From assembly GCA_038851035.1 (NCBI GenBank), contig JAWCLH010000002.1, positions 1 through 64,000 of the forward strand: DNA of 64,000 bases, given 5' to 3'. Made by a program: the position numbers and the translations under genes. The DNA is from Thermoplasmata archaeon. GTDB lineage: Archaea > Thermoplasmatota > DTKX01 > VGTL01. Positions within the stretch are counted from its first letter, which is position 1. The number at the start of each line of letters is the position of its first letter. The notes under the pieces are model-generated. The model was not told the origin of the DNA. It searched no databases and saw nothing but the letters and a program-made list of their open reading frames with translations. Of the stretch, positions 54,574 through 62,867 are shown in pieces.

Positions 54574-55161
54574 TTAAAACCCGGGTTGGTACTGGCCTCC
54601 CTGCTCGTAGAATGGAAGGTAAATCAGCCGAGAGTGCTGGACTGCGACCTCATACCTAATGTCCTGAAGGACGCCCGGCTTCTCGGCCTCGAAGGACAGA
54701 ATCAGGAAGTCGGCCAGTTTACGGGCGCTCTCCTCGTCAATCGTGGTCGGGAGCCTCTCCGCAGTGAATCGCTCTACGCTCCTGTACTGGGGGGGATTTG
54801 TTGTGAGCGTCTGCGCCCAATATTTATACACGGGCGGTGGGAGGTCTACTGCGGGCACGAAGATGAACAGGTTCCCGCTGCGGCTCCCTCCGCTCGCGGC
54901 GCTCATCAGCCTCGCGACCCAGCCGCCGCTGACTGTCTCACTCAGTATGTTCACCGAGGAGAAGAGCCTCCAGAAAGGCATGTGGACCTTCCTCATCGGC
55001 AGCTCTCGCGCGAAATCGCCTATCTCGTGCTCGATGACCACCGGCCCGGCGTCGGTAACAGTATGCAGGGTGCGGCAGTCCTCGCAGAAGACCATGCTGT
55101 CCCTGAGCTTGGAGAACGACGGCCTACCGCACCTTGGACACCTCACCTGGACGACCCTCAT
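54574..55161 (-). CDS. zinc-ribbon protein, third of a paralogous trio
   Basis: 195 residues. The N-terminus is a two-knuckle zinc ribbon (VRCPRCGRPSF, then FCEDCRTLH). The rest is alpha/beta with MPFWRLFSSVNIL and a final SRLIYLPFYEQGGQYQPGF. These WK/WR-L and LIYLPFY segments also occur in the two upstream genes, so the three are related, but this one has no membrane pair at the end. Its ATG overlaps the stop of the preceding gene by four bases. Function unknown; the trio is probably one operon from 56861. Confidence 0.8.
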   Translation of the reverse strand: MRVVQVRCPRCGRPSFSKLRDSMVFCEDCRTLHTVTDAGPVVIEHEIGDFARELPMRKVHMPFWRLFSSVNILSETVSGGWVARLMSAASGGSRSGNLFIFVPAVDLPPPVYKYWAQTLTTNPPQYRSVERFTAERLPTTIDEESARKLADFLILSFEAEKPGVLQDIRYEVAVQHSRLIYLPFYEQGGQYQPGF

Positions 55162-56126
55162 CTCAGGAGCCCCCCTAGGTCTGCATAGGCCTTTGGAATG
55201 TCTCCCTCGGTTATCTCACTACCGTGCCTGAAGAATAGGTACGAGGCGCCGAAAAGCGCAAGTCCTATAACCACCAAAACCCCGCCCAGGGTCCCCGAGG
55301 CGCTGAGCAAGCTGAGGCCGAGACCGGCGAGGAGGCCACCGATGGCGGAGCCCGCGGTCATCACTAGGCTCTGGTACAGCGGGTCGCCGGGCGCCCTGCC
55401 CGAGAGAATGGACCCGGTTACGCCATCCACTGTTGCGAAGTAGGATCTACCGGCGTACTCGTACCGAGCTATCCAGATCGGGTAGAATATCAGAACCAAA
55501 ACGCGCGGAATCACATGTATCTTCTCAAAAGTGATTCTGGGGACGCCGGCGCTCGCTCGGGCCATCCCTCTTATCGCTTCGGTGCCCTGCTGCATCGCGT
55601 CCGTCGAGGAGGTCGTGACCTCGAAGGTGGGTATGGTGCCTTCCTCGTGAAGAACCGCCTCGCCCCTCATGTTTCGGAGGCTCTTTATGCCAAGATCGCC
55701 GGCGTCGCAAGCGATTCTGCTCCATTCGAAATCCCTGAAGACCATCCTCTCCATCGGTATTCTCTCGACCGTGACGCGTCCCTTCGAGTCCGTCCGCCTC
55801 CTCTCTTCGTAGCCGCAGACCCAGCCTGCGGCGCGTGCAGTTAGCTTCCAGAACGGAAGGTAAATCGGGTAGAGCTCGGTCAAGGTCGCCCTCTGGGGCA
55901 GGTCCCGGGACTTCAGCCCGCTGCCAAGCCACTGCCTCACCGCCGCCGCGGCTCTCTCCTCGTTCATATTATTTTTAAAAGTAGTCTTGAACACCCCCCG
56001 CTCCCCCTCGACGAAGAGAAGGGCGTCACAGTAGCCGCAGTTCGTGAACCTCAGGCCCTCCTCTATCGTCAGAGCGCCGCCGCACGAGGGACAGGACAGG
56101 TTGATCGAGATGTCGCCCATCCTCAC
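55158..56126 (-). CDS. zinc-ribbon membrane protein, second of a paralogous trio
   Basis: 322 residues. N-terminal zinc ribbon (LSCPSCGGALTIEEGLRFTNCGYC), then a soluble region with LYPIYLPFWKLTA and VLVLIFYPIWIARYEYAGRSYFATVDG, then two hydrophobic segments near 255-300 and a short tail. The order zinc ribbon, soluble core, YPIW..YEY.G..Y...VDG.(S/T)G, membrane pair matches the gene upstream. The core region resembles no enzyme I know. ATG 56126 or 56120. It starts four nt after the neighbour's stop and overlaps the next start. Confidence 0.8.
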   Translation of the reverse strand: MRMGDISINLSCPSCGGALTIEEGLRFTNCGYCDALLFVEGERGVFKTTFKNNMNEERAAAAVRQWLGSGLKSRDLPQRATLTELYPIYLPFWKLTARAAGWVCGYEERRRTDSKGRVTVERIPMERMVFRDFEWSRIACDAGDLGIKSLRNMRGEAVLHEEGTIPTFEVTTSSTDAMQQGTEAIRGMARASAGVPRITFEKIHVIPRVLVLIFYPIWIARYEYAGRSYFATVDGVTGSILSGRAPGDPLYQSLVMTAGSAIGGLLAGLGLSLLSASGTLGGVLVVIGLALFGASYLFFRHGSEITEGDIPKAYADLGGLLR

Positions 56127-56129
56127 ACC

Positions 56130-56861
56130 TCACATATTCTTTGCGACATAGTACCCCGCGAAGAAAACCACAGGAGCGGTCACCGCCGCCGCAATCAGGC
56201 CCCACGGGATGAAGAAGCCTTCGATGATGAAAGCCGCCAGTCCCGCTCCGGCGACGAGGATGTATGGTGCGGCCTGTCTGGGGGGATAATCGGTGGCGAA
56301 TATCTCCCCAGAGGAACCATCGACAACTGCGGAGTACTTACGCCCTTTGTAGTGATACTCAATTGCCCAGATCGGGAAGAAGACCAGGGCCTGTTCAACC
56401 GATTTTCCGGGGAGCTGGTCCAGATAGGCAAGCATATCGAGCTCGGGCTGGAGGAGTTCGACGCCCTCCACATTGTACTTCTGGTCGAAGATTTTCAAAT
56501 CTCCCGGGGGGATTTTGAGGCTGCGGAGACCCGGAAGGGTCGTGGAGCGGGCCGGCCGGACGACAACGCTCTCCTTCCCGCCGAGGTCCCTCTTGAACAT
56601 ATATACAGGAAAATATGACTGCCTAAGGACAGATATCCTCGCCTCGGATTCCAGATCCCGGGCCATGTTCGAGCCAGCGGTCCACCGCCTGAAGACGCCT
56701 TGAACCTGCGTGGCGTTTATCATAAACGGAATAATATAGAAGAAACCAGCACCACTTTTATCGATATAAATTTGGGAGTCGCAGTAGCGGCACTTCGAGA
56801 ACTTAGCTCCGGGGTCGAGCTCCATAGGTGCCCCGCACTTCTTGCAGTTTATTGTCGCCAA
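56130..56861 (-). CDS. zinc-ribbon membrane protein, first of a paralogous trio
   Basis: 243 residues from a TTG at 56861 directly after GGAGGG. Zinc ribbon INCKKCGAPMELDPG with FSKCRYCDSQ, soluble core with YFPVYMFKRDL and VFFPIWAIEYHYKGRKYSAVVDGSSG, then two hydrophobic segments near 195-240. It is the first gene of the trio and the nearest promoter candidate must lie between it and the divergent DUF362 gene. Function unknown. Zinc ribbon plus two helices at the membrane suggests a small assembly rather than a transcription factor. Confidence 0.78.
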   Translation of the reverse strand: MATINCKKCGAPMELDPGAKFSKCRYCDSQIYIDKSGAGFFYIIPFMINATQVQGVFRRWTAGSNMARDLESEARISVLRQSYFPVYMFKRDLGGKESVVVRPARSTTLPGLRSLKIPPGDLKIFDQKYNVEGVELLQPELDMLAYLDQLPGKSVEQALVFFPIWAIEYHYKGRKYSAVVDGSSGEIFATDYPPRQAAPYILVAGAGLAAFIIEGFFIPWGLIAAAVTAPVVFFAGYYVAKNM

Positions 56862-56917
56862 CCCTCCACCCCGTGAACCGAAACGCTTTCGGAGGAGAAA
56901 AAGGCTGCGCCCCCAAC

Positions 56918-56928
56918 TTATTTATTTA
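56918..56928 (+). promoter_or_regulatory. TATA element for the DUF362 gene
   Basis: TTATTTATTTA, centred about 29 nt before the ATG at 56952, implying a leaderless or almost leaderless transcript. It may sit back to back with the promoter of the zinc-ribbon trio. Confidence 0.5.
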
Positions 56929-56951
56929 CGTCTTCGCGCTATCAAGGAACC

Positions 56952-58055
56952 ATGGCATCGAAGGTCTACTTCGCCAGCGTCAGGGCAAGGGGTGAGAGGG
57001 AAAGCAAGGTTAACAAAGTGAAGGGGCTCTTCGACGCCGCGGGCTTCGGCAGTCTATTCGGGAAGGGCGAGCTCGTTGCGGTCAAGCTCCACTTTGGCGA
57101 GAAGGGTGGGGACGCCTACATCAGGCCGCCGCTGGTGAGGGTCGTGGTGGAGAAGCTGAAGGAGAAGGGGGCGAAGCCCTTCCTGACCGATAGCTCCACC
57201 CTTTACTCTGGAAGTAGGTCCAACGCTGTAGACCACATCCTTACAGCCGCGGAGCACGGGTTCGAACTAGCGGTTGTCGGTTGCCCCATTATCATCGCGG
57301 ATGGACTGCACGGGAATAACGCGGTGTGGGTCCAAATCAATAAAAAGCACTTCAGAAAAGTCTGCATCTCCGGCGATATCGCCGCCGCTGACGGCGTGAT
57401 GGTGCTCTCGCACTTCAAGGGGCACATGCAGGCTGGGTTCGGCGGAGCGATGAAGAACCTCGCGATGGGCTGCGCGCCCCCTGCAGGGAAGAGGGAGCAG
57501 CACGGCGCGAAGGCAATGGTGGGCGACAGGTGCGAGGGCTGCGGCTCTTGCGAGAGGGTCTGTCCCGCCGGCGCGATCAAGGTCGTGGACAGGAGGGCGA
57601 GGATGGACAGGAAGAAATGTGTGGGGTGTGGCGAGTGCATGAGCGTCTGCCCGAACGAAAATATCGAGTTCGACTGGGAAACCGAGTCGGGACCGTTCGG
57701 CGAGAGACTGGTGGAATATGCTCTCGGATCGCTTATCGGGAAAAAGGGAAAGGCGGCCTTCATCAACTTCCTACTTAGCGTCTCGCCGGAATGCGACTGC
57801 GTTCCCTGGAGCGACGCGCCAATCGTTCCAGATATCGGTATTCTAGCCTCGACTGACCCGGTAGCCATTGACAGGGCCAGTTATGACCTCGTCAACAGGC
57901 AGCCCGGCCTCCCCAGCTCCGCTCTGAAGAAAGCCCACGCGCCCGGCGCCGACAAGTTCAGGGACCTGTGGCCCAGAATAGATGCGATGGTCCAGTTCAG
58001 GCACGCCGTGGAGATAGGCCTCGGGAGCGAGGACTATGAGCTCGTTGAAATATAG
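56952..58055 (+). CDS. DUF362 protein with two 4Fe-4S clusters
   Basis: 367 residues. DUF362 core: VAVKLHFGEKGGDAYIRPPLVR, FLTDSSTLYSGSRS, LSHFKGHMQAGFGGAMKNLAMGCA and ILASTDPVAIDRASYDL. Inserted between is a ferredoxin domain with CEGCGSCERVCP and CVGCGECMSVCP. The family is widespread in anaerobic archaea, with unknown reaction but likely redox or maturation roles. It is followed by an iron-sulfur flavoprotein gene, which fits a small electron-transfer pair. Confidence 0.92.
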   Translation: MASKVYFASVRARGERESKVNKVKGLFDAAGFGSLFGKGELVAVKLHFGEKGGDAYIRPPLVRVVVEKLKEKGAKPFLTDSSTLYSGSRSNAVDHILTAAEHGFELAVVGCPIIIADGLHGNNAVWVQINKKHFRKVCISGDIAAADGVMVLSHFKGHMQAGFGGAMKNLAMGCAPPAGKREQHGAKAMVGDRCEGCGSCERVCPAGAIKVVDRRARMDRKKCVGCGECMSVCPNENIEFDWETESGPFGERLVEYALGSLIGKKGKAAFINFLLSVSPECDCVPWSDAPIVPDIGILASTDPVAIDRASYDLVNRQPGLPSSALKKAHAPGADKFRDLWPRIDAMVQFRHAVEIGLGSEDYELVEI

Positions 58056-58298
58056 CCCCGTCAGACCCTTTTCAATCTCTTTACACGCAGCCGGCCGGGG
58101 GTTCTCGGTCCGGAAATCCCGGCAGCGCGGAAGGTGGCCTCGAGGGCCTCCATTTATGGAGGAGGACACACGCGCGCCACGGGCGAAAAATTGATGCCCC
58201 CCCAAGCCCTCCATGCTGAGAGGTGCGGCGCGATGGCTAGGAAGGGGAGCGATGCCGTTGGGAAAAAGGGCGCCGTTATCGGTGAGAGCGGTGGAAGA
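58056..58298 (+). other. intergenic region with TATA-containing palindrome
   Basis: 243 nt. At 58147-58162 the sequence CCTCCATTTATGGAGG is a perfect 7-bp inverted repeat around TT and contains a TATA-like TTTATGG, so it may be promoter and operator in one. The frame of the flavoprotein is open across part of it, but the family start is at 58299. Confidence 0.4.
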
Positions 58299-58862
58299 AT
58301 GAAGAGGGTTCTTCTGATTTCCGGGAGCCCGAGGGAGCGAGGAAACACGGTGCAAGTCCTCGAGAGGTGCGCGGAGGCGATAAGGGGACGCGGGGTTGAG
58401 GCGGAGCTCATCTCGCTCGCGGGAAAAACAATTCAGGCCTGCACAGCCTGCAGGAGGTGCGTGGAGCTGAAAAAGTGCGTGCTGGAAGACGACTTCGACC
58501 CGATTCTTGAGAAGGTCAGAGCCGCAGACGGCCTCATCGTCGGCTCGCCGGTTTATTTTGGGACCGCCCGGGGCGACGTGATGAACCTTCTTCAGAGATT
58601 GGGCATGGTCAACCGCTCCGGGGACCGCTTCCTCACCGGCAAGGTCGGCGGGCCTATCGCGATCGCGCGCAGGGGGTCCCACACCGCAACGATTCAGGAA
58701 ATGATGATGTTCTTCCTCATATCGGACATGATAGTACCCGGCTCCACCTACTGGAACATGGTCTTCGGAAGGGAGCCAGGGGAGGCATTGAACGACAAAG
58801 AAGGCATGGACACGGTTCTCCACTTCGCAGAAAATGTGGCGGAACTAGTTAAAAAGCTCTGA
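58299..58862 (+). CDS. iron-sulfur flavoprotein / NADPH-dependent FMN reductase family
   Basis: 187 residues. Flavodoxin-like start MKRVLLISGSPRERGNTVQVL (FMN phosphate loop), then a compact cysteine motif CTACRRCVELKKC typical of archaeal iron-sulfur flavoproteins, and GLIVGSPVYFGTARGDVMNLL. Members bind FMN and, when the cysteines are complete, a 4Fe-4S cluster, and reduce O2, H2O2 or quinones or serve as electron carriers. ATG 58299 follows GGTGG and is the natural family start. It follows the DUF362 ferredoxin on the same strand. Confidence 0.88.
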   Translation: MKRVLLISGSPRERGNTVQVLERCAEAIRGRGVEAELISLAGKTIQACTACRRCVELKKCVLEDDFDPILEKVRAADGLIVGSPVYFGTARGDVMNLLQRLGMVNRSGDRFLTGKVGGPIAIARRGSHTATIQEMMMFFLISDMIVPGSTYWNMVFGREPGEALNDKEGMDTVLHFAENVAELVKKL

Positions 58863-58950
58863 GCGCTCACCGCTGGGCCTAGGCGTCCGGTCCATCAACA
58901 ACTTACTATCTCAGCACTCTCCCCGCGATTTACATATATCTGATTCCACT

Positions 58951-58961
58951 AATTATAAATA
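58951..58961 (+). promoter_or_regulatory. TATA element for the C25 peptidase gene
   Basis: AATTATAAATA in a GC-rich setting, about 42-52 nt before the ATG at 59003, leaving a leader of roughly 20 nt. Confidence 0.5.
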
Positions 58962-59002
58962 GAAACGGATCCTTAAGTTCTCCAGCACCCGAGAGTGGAT
59001 AC

Positions 59003-62000
59003 ATGATCAGCTGTCCAAAGTGCCGTGCGCTCCATGCGTTAGCGATCTGCGGCCTGATACTTATACCCGCTCCAATATTCTTCACCGGAGCATCCTCCAA
59101 ATCAATTCCTCAATGCCCCAGCGCATCCCCCTCCACACCTCCCTTTCCACCTTGCACTGTGGATGCTGAGGCCAACTCGTCTCGGGAAGCCGCCTTGTTA
59201 TCGCCGGAAGGGGGGACCTCCCCGAGAGGTACCGGTTCCCTAATTTATGCGATATTGTGTCCCGCGCGCTTTAAGGACGAGCTTGTCCCCCTCAAGAACT
59301 GGAAAACCAAGAAGGGCATGAATGCCGAGATATTCACCCTTGAAGAGATGCTCTCGGCCTATACAGGAAAGCCGGGGGTGCCAACGTTCGCAAAGGTCCA
59401 TCAGTTCCTGAGGAATCTATATAGAACCAACCCCGAGCTGAAGTGGGTGCTCGTGGTGGGCGACGGCGACGCCGACTCAGAGACCTTTCCCGTGCCCTAC
59501 ATATTCACCAACGCCTCCCACGACGACAGAATGGGGGACGAGAGCATCCTCGACTATGTACCCTCGGACGTGATGTACTCCGGCCTCAACTATGACTGGG
59601 ACACAGATGGTGACGGCCTCTACGGTGAGTTCGGGGAGGAGGACTGGGTCCCGGAGGTCTACGTAGGCAGATGGCCGTGCAAGTACGAGGGGGAGGTCAC
59701 GATAAATGTGAATAGGCTCCTCACCTACGAGAGAAACCCCCCCATCGGTGATTGGATGCGCTCCGCCCTGTTTGCGGGCGCCCTGTATGATATTCCGAAC
59801 ATCGTCAACCCGGACCCCAACCAGTGGGTCGAGAATATGTACGAGTGGACTCACGACAACGGCCGGACGCCGATTCTCCAGGCGGCGGCCCAGTTCCCCT
59901 CGTATATGAATAAGAAAATGCTATTCGATTACAACGAGACCTACGGCGGCCGCTACACGAAGGAGAATGACACCCTCGATGAGGTGGCCTTTAGGGCAGA
60001 GATGAATGCCGGCTACGCGCTAGTTACCACTGCATCCCATGGGTGGATAAGTGGGAACGGCATTAACCACTACTTCGGGAACGGCTCAGACCCCCAGCTG
60101 CCCGTATATTCAAAATTCAAATCATTCTATTTCTGGACTGACGCGAGGGATGCCTCGAACGGCGACCGGCTGCCCCTGATGTACTCCTCCGGATGCGACG
60201 TTGCCAACTTCACAACATTCTGGCACTACACGGTGGGTGAGAATAGGGACAAGACGCTCGAGCAGCTTCTGAAGAACGCCGGGGGTGGCGCGATTGGGTT
60301 TATATCCGGAACCAATGGAGACTACTGGAACCCCACTGATGGTAACTGGTGGCTTCAGGTGACCTTCTGGAGGCTGTTTTTCAACGGCTCATACAGGCCC
60401 GGGGAAGCCCTGTATAAGAGCAAGGTGGAGTATGACAACTTCCTCCGCTCCCAGATGATAAACACCGGCCTCCCCAGATACCGCCAGAACAAGGCGGTTT
60501 ACTGCCTTCTCGGGGACCCGGAGGTGCCGGTCTGGACCGATATCCCCTCGACGCTTCAGGTCACTGTGGACTGGCCCTCGCGGCTCCTCACACTTCCCCA
60601 GACCGTCAACGTCACGGTGCGGGACGCCTCCACGATGACCCCGGTGAAGAACGCGATGGTGGCCCTCACCTCGCGCGGCACTTTCGCACGCGGCTTCACC
60701 GATGTCTCCGGGAGGGCCAGCGTGCTCGTCGAGCCCGAGGACCCGGGCTATATCAACCTCACCGTCACCGCCCACAACTACCTCCCCCATGAGAGCACGC
60801 TTGATGTCGAACTCGCCCCGGCCGACCTGTCGGTCACCCCGGCCAATATCAGGGTTATCTCCTCCGGGCCCGTGGTGGGTGAGGGCGAGGAGGTCACGAT
60901 AATGGCCAACATAAGCAACCTTGGAAGGCTACCCGCGGAGGAAGTACTCGTCAGGTTCTATGACGGAGAACCCGGGAGCGGCGTCGAGATAGCGAGCCGG
61001 ACCATTCCTTCCATACCGCCACGCGAGAGAGCCGCCGCCGAGGCCAGATGGACCGCAACCGGCGGCTTCCACCGCCTCTATGTATGGGCGGACCCATTAA
61101 ACACAGTGACCGAATACGATGAAGAAAACAATCTGGCATCCATCGAGTTACTAGTCGCAGCGCTTGACCTGACTGTCACTCCCGAGAATATTCGGGTCAG
61201 TCCCGCGGTGATGCTGAGGGGCGAGCTGACCGCCGCCAACGGCTCCACCCTCACAATAAATGTTACAATCCTCAACCGCGGCGGGGGCTCCGTCGAGGGC
61301 GTTTATGTCCGCCTCCTCGACGGAGAACGTGACGGCGGGCTGCCGATAGAGGGGGACAAGAGAATCGACATCATTCCGGGCGGAGGGAGTGGTTCCGCAG
61401 AGTTTCTCTGGAGCGACACCAGCGCCGGCCGTCACACCCTCACCGCAATCGTGGACCCCCTCGGAAAGCTGGTTGAATTCGACGAGAGCAACAACGAGGC
61501 CAGCATCTCGCTCCGCCTCGACGCCCCGCCCGGCTTCTACAGGCCGCTTGACCCCGCGTTCATAGACGAGGACCGGGGCCAGAGCATCGCCTTCGACCTG
61601 CACGATTACGTGACGGACCCGGACACTGACCCGTCGGAGCTTGTCTTCAGCCTCGTGGAAATAACAAGACCGGAGGCCAACGTGACCGTCACGCCCCAGG
61701 GTCTCGTAGGCTACAGGCCCCTGCCCGACTGGAACGGAGTCGCCATCGTTACGGTCGCCGTATCGGACGGTGTCTCGGAGGCGAGGGCGAGCTTCGAGCT
61801 CACCGTGAGACCGGTCAACGACCCGCCCCGGATAGAGCCGGTACCCGATGTCGAGTTAGAAGAGGGAGACTATTTCCACTGCGTCGTCAACGCGTCGGAT
61901 GTGGACATCGGCGACATACTGACCTTCTCCGACGACACCCCTCTCTTCGAAATCAACTCCTCGACAGGAAAGATATCGTTCACGCCGAAGAGGAGCGATG

Positions 62001-62728
62001 TCGGACGCCACACGATCACAATCACTGTGAAGGACTTAGGCGGCCTCTCTGACTTCTTCGTATGGAAAGTAACCATCGTAAAAAGGAACCATCCGCCCCA
62101 GCTCCTTCTCGGGCCGGAGGTGGTGATTCGGGGGGTCGAGAGGAGGCCGGTGATTTTCAGGTTCAACGCGTCCGATCCGGATGGGGACCCCCTGACCTTC
62201 TCGGACGACTGCCCTTTCCTAGATGTCGACCCTCTTACGGGTGAGCTGAACTTCACACCCTCAAGGGGCTCGGCCGGGAACTACAGCTTCAATATTACAG
62301 TGCGCGACACCGGCGGCCTTTCGGACAGCCGCCCCGTGGCGCTCGTAATAGACCCGGCGCCTGCCGTCCACCTTAACGGAGAAACCCGCCCAGCCGTGGA
62401 GATGGTCCTCACGGTTTCGGCTATCCTAACCATTCTCGTTTTGGTAGCGGTGAGTGCGATTTTATCCCGGAGGAGGGCGCGGATTGCACTGAAAACCGTC
62501 GAGAGGGAGAGATACGAAAGAATCTACGGTGACGGCAGCTATGCCGCGACCCGGCACGTGTCCGGCCGGGTGGCGCCTCTTCCAAGAAAGGAGGAGGAGG
62601 GCCAGGCCCCGGGGGGAGCTGAGGGCAAGAGCGGTCCGAGGTGCCCAAAATGCGGCAGCGACCGGGTGCAGCTTTTCGAGGACGGAGGCGGTATCTGCAA
62701 TATATGTGGAAAAGTAATTAAAAAATAA
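59003..62728 (+). CDS. membrane-anchored C25 (gingipain-like) cysteine peptidase with CARDB/Ig stalk and cytoplasmic zinc ribbon
   Basis: 1241 residues. Signal peptide (LHALAICGLILIPAPIFF). A C25-type peptidase domain covers about 80-520: VLVVGDGDADSETFPVPY, PEVYVGRWPC, catalytic His346 (TTASHGWISG) and Cys398 (YSSGCDVANF). A carboxypeptidase-regulatory-like beta domain and two CARDB domains follow, then cadherin/He_PIG-type domains (DPDTDPSELVF, then DVDIGDILTFSDD and DPDGDPLTFSDD). A membrane segment near 1130-1155 is followed by RRRAR, and the tail ends in a zinc ribbon (CPKCGSDRVQLF, then CNICGKVIKK). C25 enzymes cleave after Arg or Lys outside the cell, so this is probably a surface protease; the intracellular zinc ribbon is unusual. 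Confidence 0.87.
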   Translation: MISCPKCRALHALAICGLILIPAPIFFTGASSKSIPQCPSASPSTPPFPPCTVDAEANSSREAALLSPEGGTSPRGTGSLIYAILCPARFKDELVPLKNWKTKKGMNAEIFTLEEMLSAYTGKPGVPTFAKVHQFLRNLYRTNPELKWVLVVGDGDADSETFPVPYIFTNASHDDRMGDESILDYVPSDVMYSGLNYDWDTDGDGLYGEFGEEDWVPEVYVGRWPCKYEGEVTINVNRLLTYERNPPIGDWMRSALFAGALYDIPNIVNPDPNQWVENMYEWTHDNGRTPILQAAAQFPSYMNKKMLFDYNETYGGRYTKENDTLDEVAFRAEMNAGYALVTTASHGWISGNGINHYFGNGSDPQLPVYSKFKSFYFWTDARDASNGDRLPLMYSSGCDVANFTTFWHYTVGENRDKTLEQLLKNAGGGAIGFISGTNGDYWNPTDGNWWLQVTFWRLFFNGSYRPGEALYKSKVEYDNFLRSQMINTGLPRYRQNKAVYCLLGDPEVPVWTDIPSTLQVTVDWPSRLLTLPQTVNVTVRDASTMTPVKNAMVALTSRGTFARGFTDVSGRASVLVEPEDPGYINLTVTAHNYLPHESTLDVELAPADLSVTPANIRVISSGPVVGEGEEVTIMANISNLGRLPAEEVLVRFYDGEPGSGVEIASRTIPSIPPRERAAAEARWTATGGFHRLYVWADPLNTVTEYDEENNLASIELLVAALDLTVTPENIRVSPAVMLRGELTAANGSTLTINVTILNRGGGSVEGVYVRLLDGERDGGLPIEGDKRIDIIPGGGSGSAEFLWSDTSAGRHTLTAIVDPLGKLVEFDESNNEASISLRLDAPPGFYRPLDPAFIDEDRGQSIAFDLHDYVTDPDTDPSELVFSLVEITRPEANVTVTPQGLVGYRPLPDWNGVAIVTVAVSDGVSEARASFELTVRPVNDPPRIEPVPDVELEEGDYFHCVVNASDVDIGDILTFSDDTPLFEINSSTGKISFTPKRSDVGRHTITITVKDLGGLSDFFVWKVTIVKRNHPPQLLLGPEVVIRGVERRPVIFRFNASDPDGDPLTFSDDCPFLDVDPLTGELNFTPSRGSAGNYSFNITVRDTGGLSDSRPVALVIDPAPAVHLNGETRPAVEMVLTVSAILTILVLVAVSAILSRRRARIALKTVERERYERIYGDGSYAATRHVSGRVAPLPRKEEEGQAPGGAEGKSGPRCPKCGSDRVQLFEDGGGICNICGKVIKK

Positions 62729-62867
62729 AATAGAAATAACCCGAGCCCAGAAAAAATCACCCTTCGAATTTTGTATCACTCTTCGATAATTGTATCACTT
62801 TTCGAGCCTTGTCCGATAAGGTTTTTATGGACCTCCGGACGAAAAAGAAAGCCAGAGGTGAGGAGTG
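62729..62867 (+). promoter_or_regulatory. promoter with three 19-bp tandem direct repeats
   Basis: Units begin at 62763, 62782 and 62801 (consensus TTCGANNNTTGTATCACTY; the third is degenerate, ending CCGATA). Each starts exactly 19 bp after the last. A half unit ATCACCC precedes the first. They lie immediately upstream of a TATA-like GGTTTTTATGG at 62820-62829, and GAGGTGA precedes the ATG at 62868. The position is typical of a regulator binding site. Confidence 0.6.

Noticed and set aside
54547-55188. 213-codon plus-strand frame opposite the soluble zinc-ribbon gene
   Set aside because: Composition is unstructured and Pro/Arg-rich; the opposite strand shows zinc-ribbon cysteines and paralogy to its neighbours.
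62763-62819. CRISPR array
   Set aside because: Three 19-bp units follow one another directly with no spacers; this is a tandem operator-like repeat, not a CRISPR.
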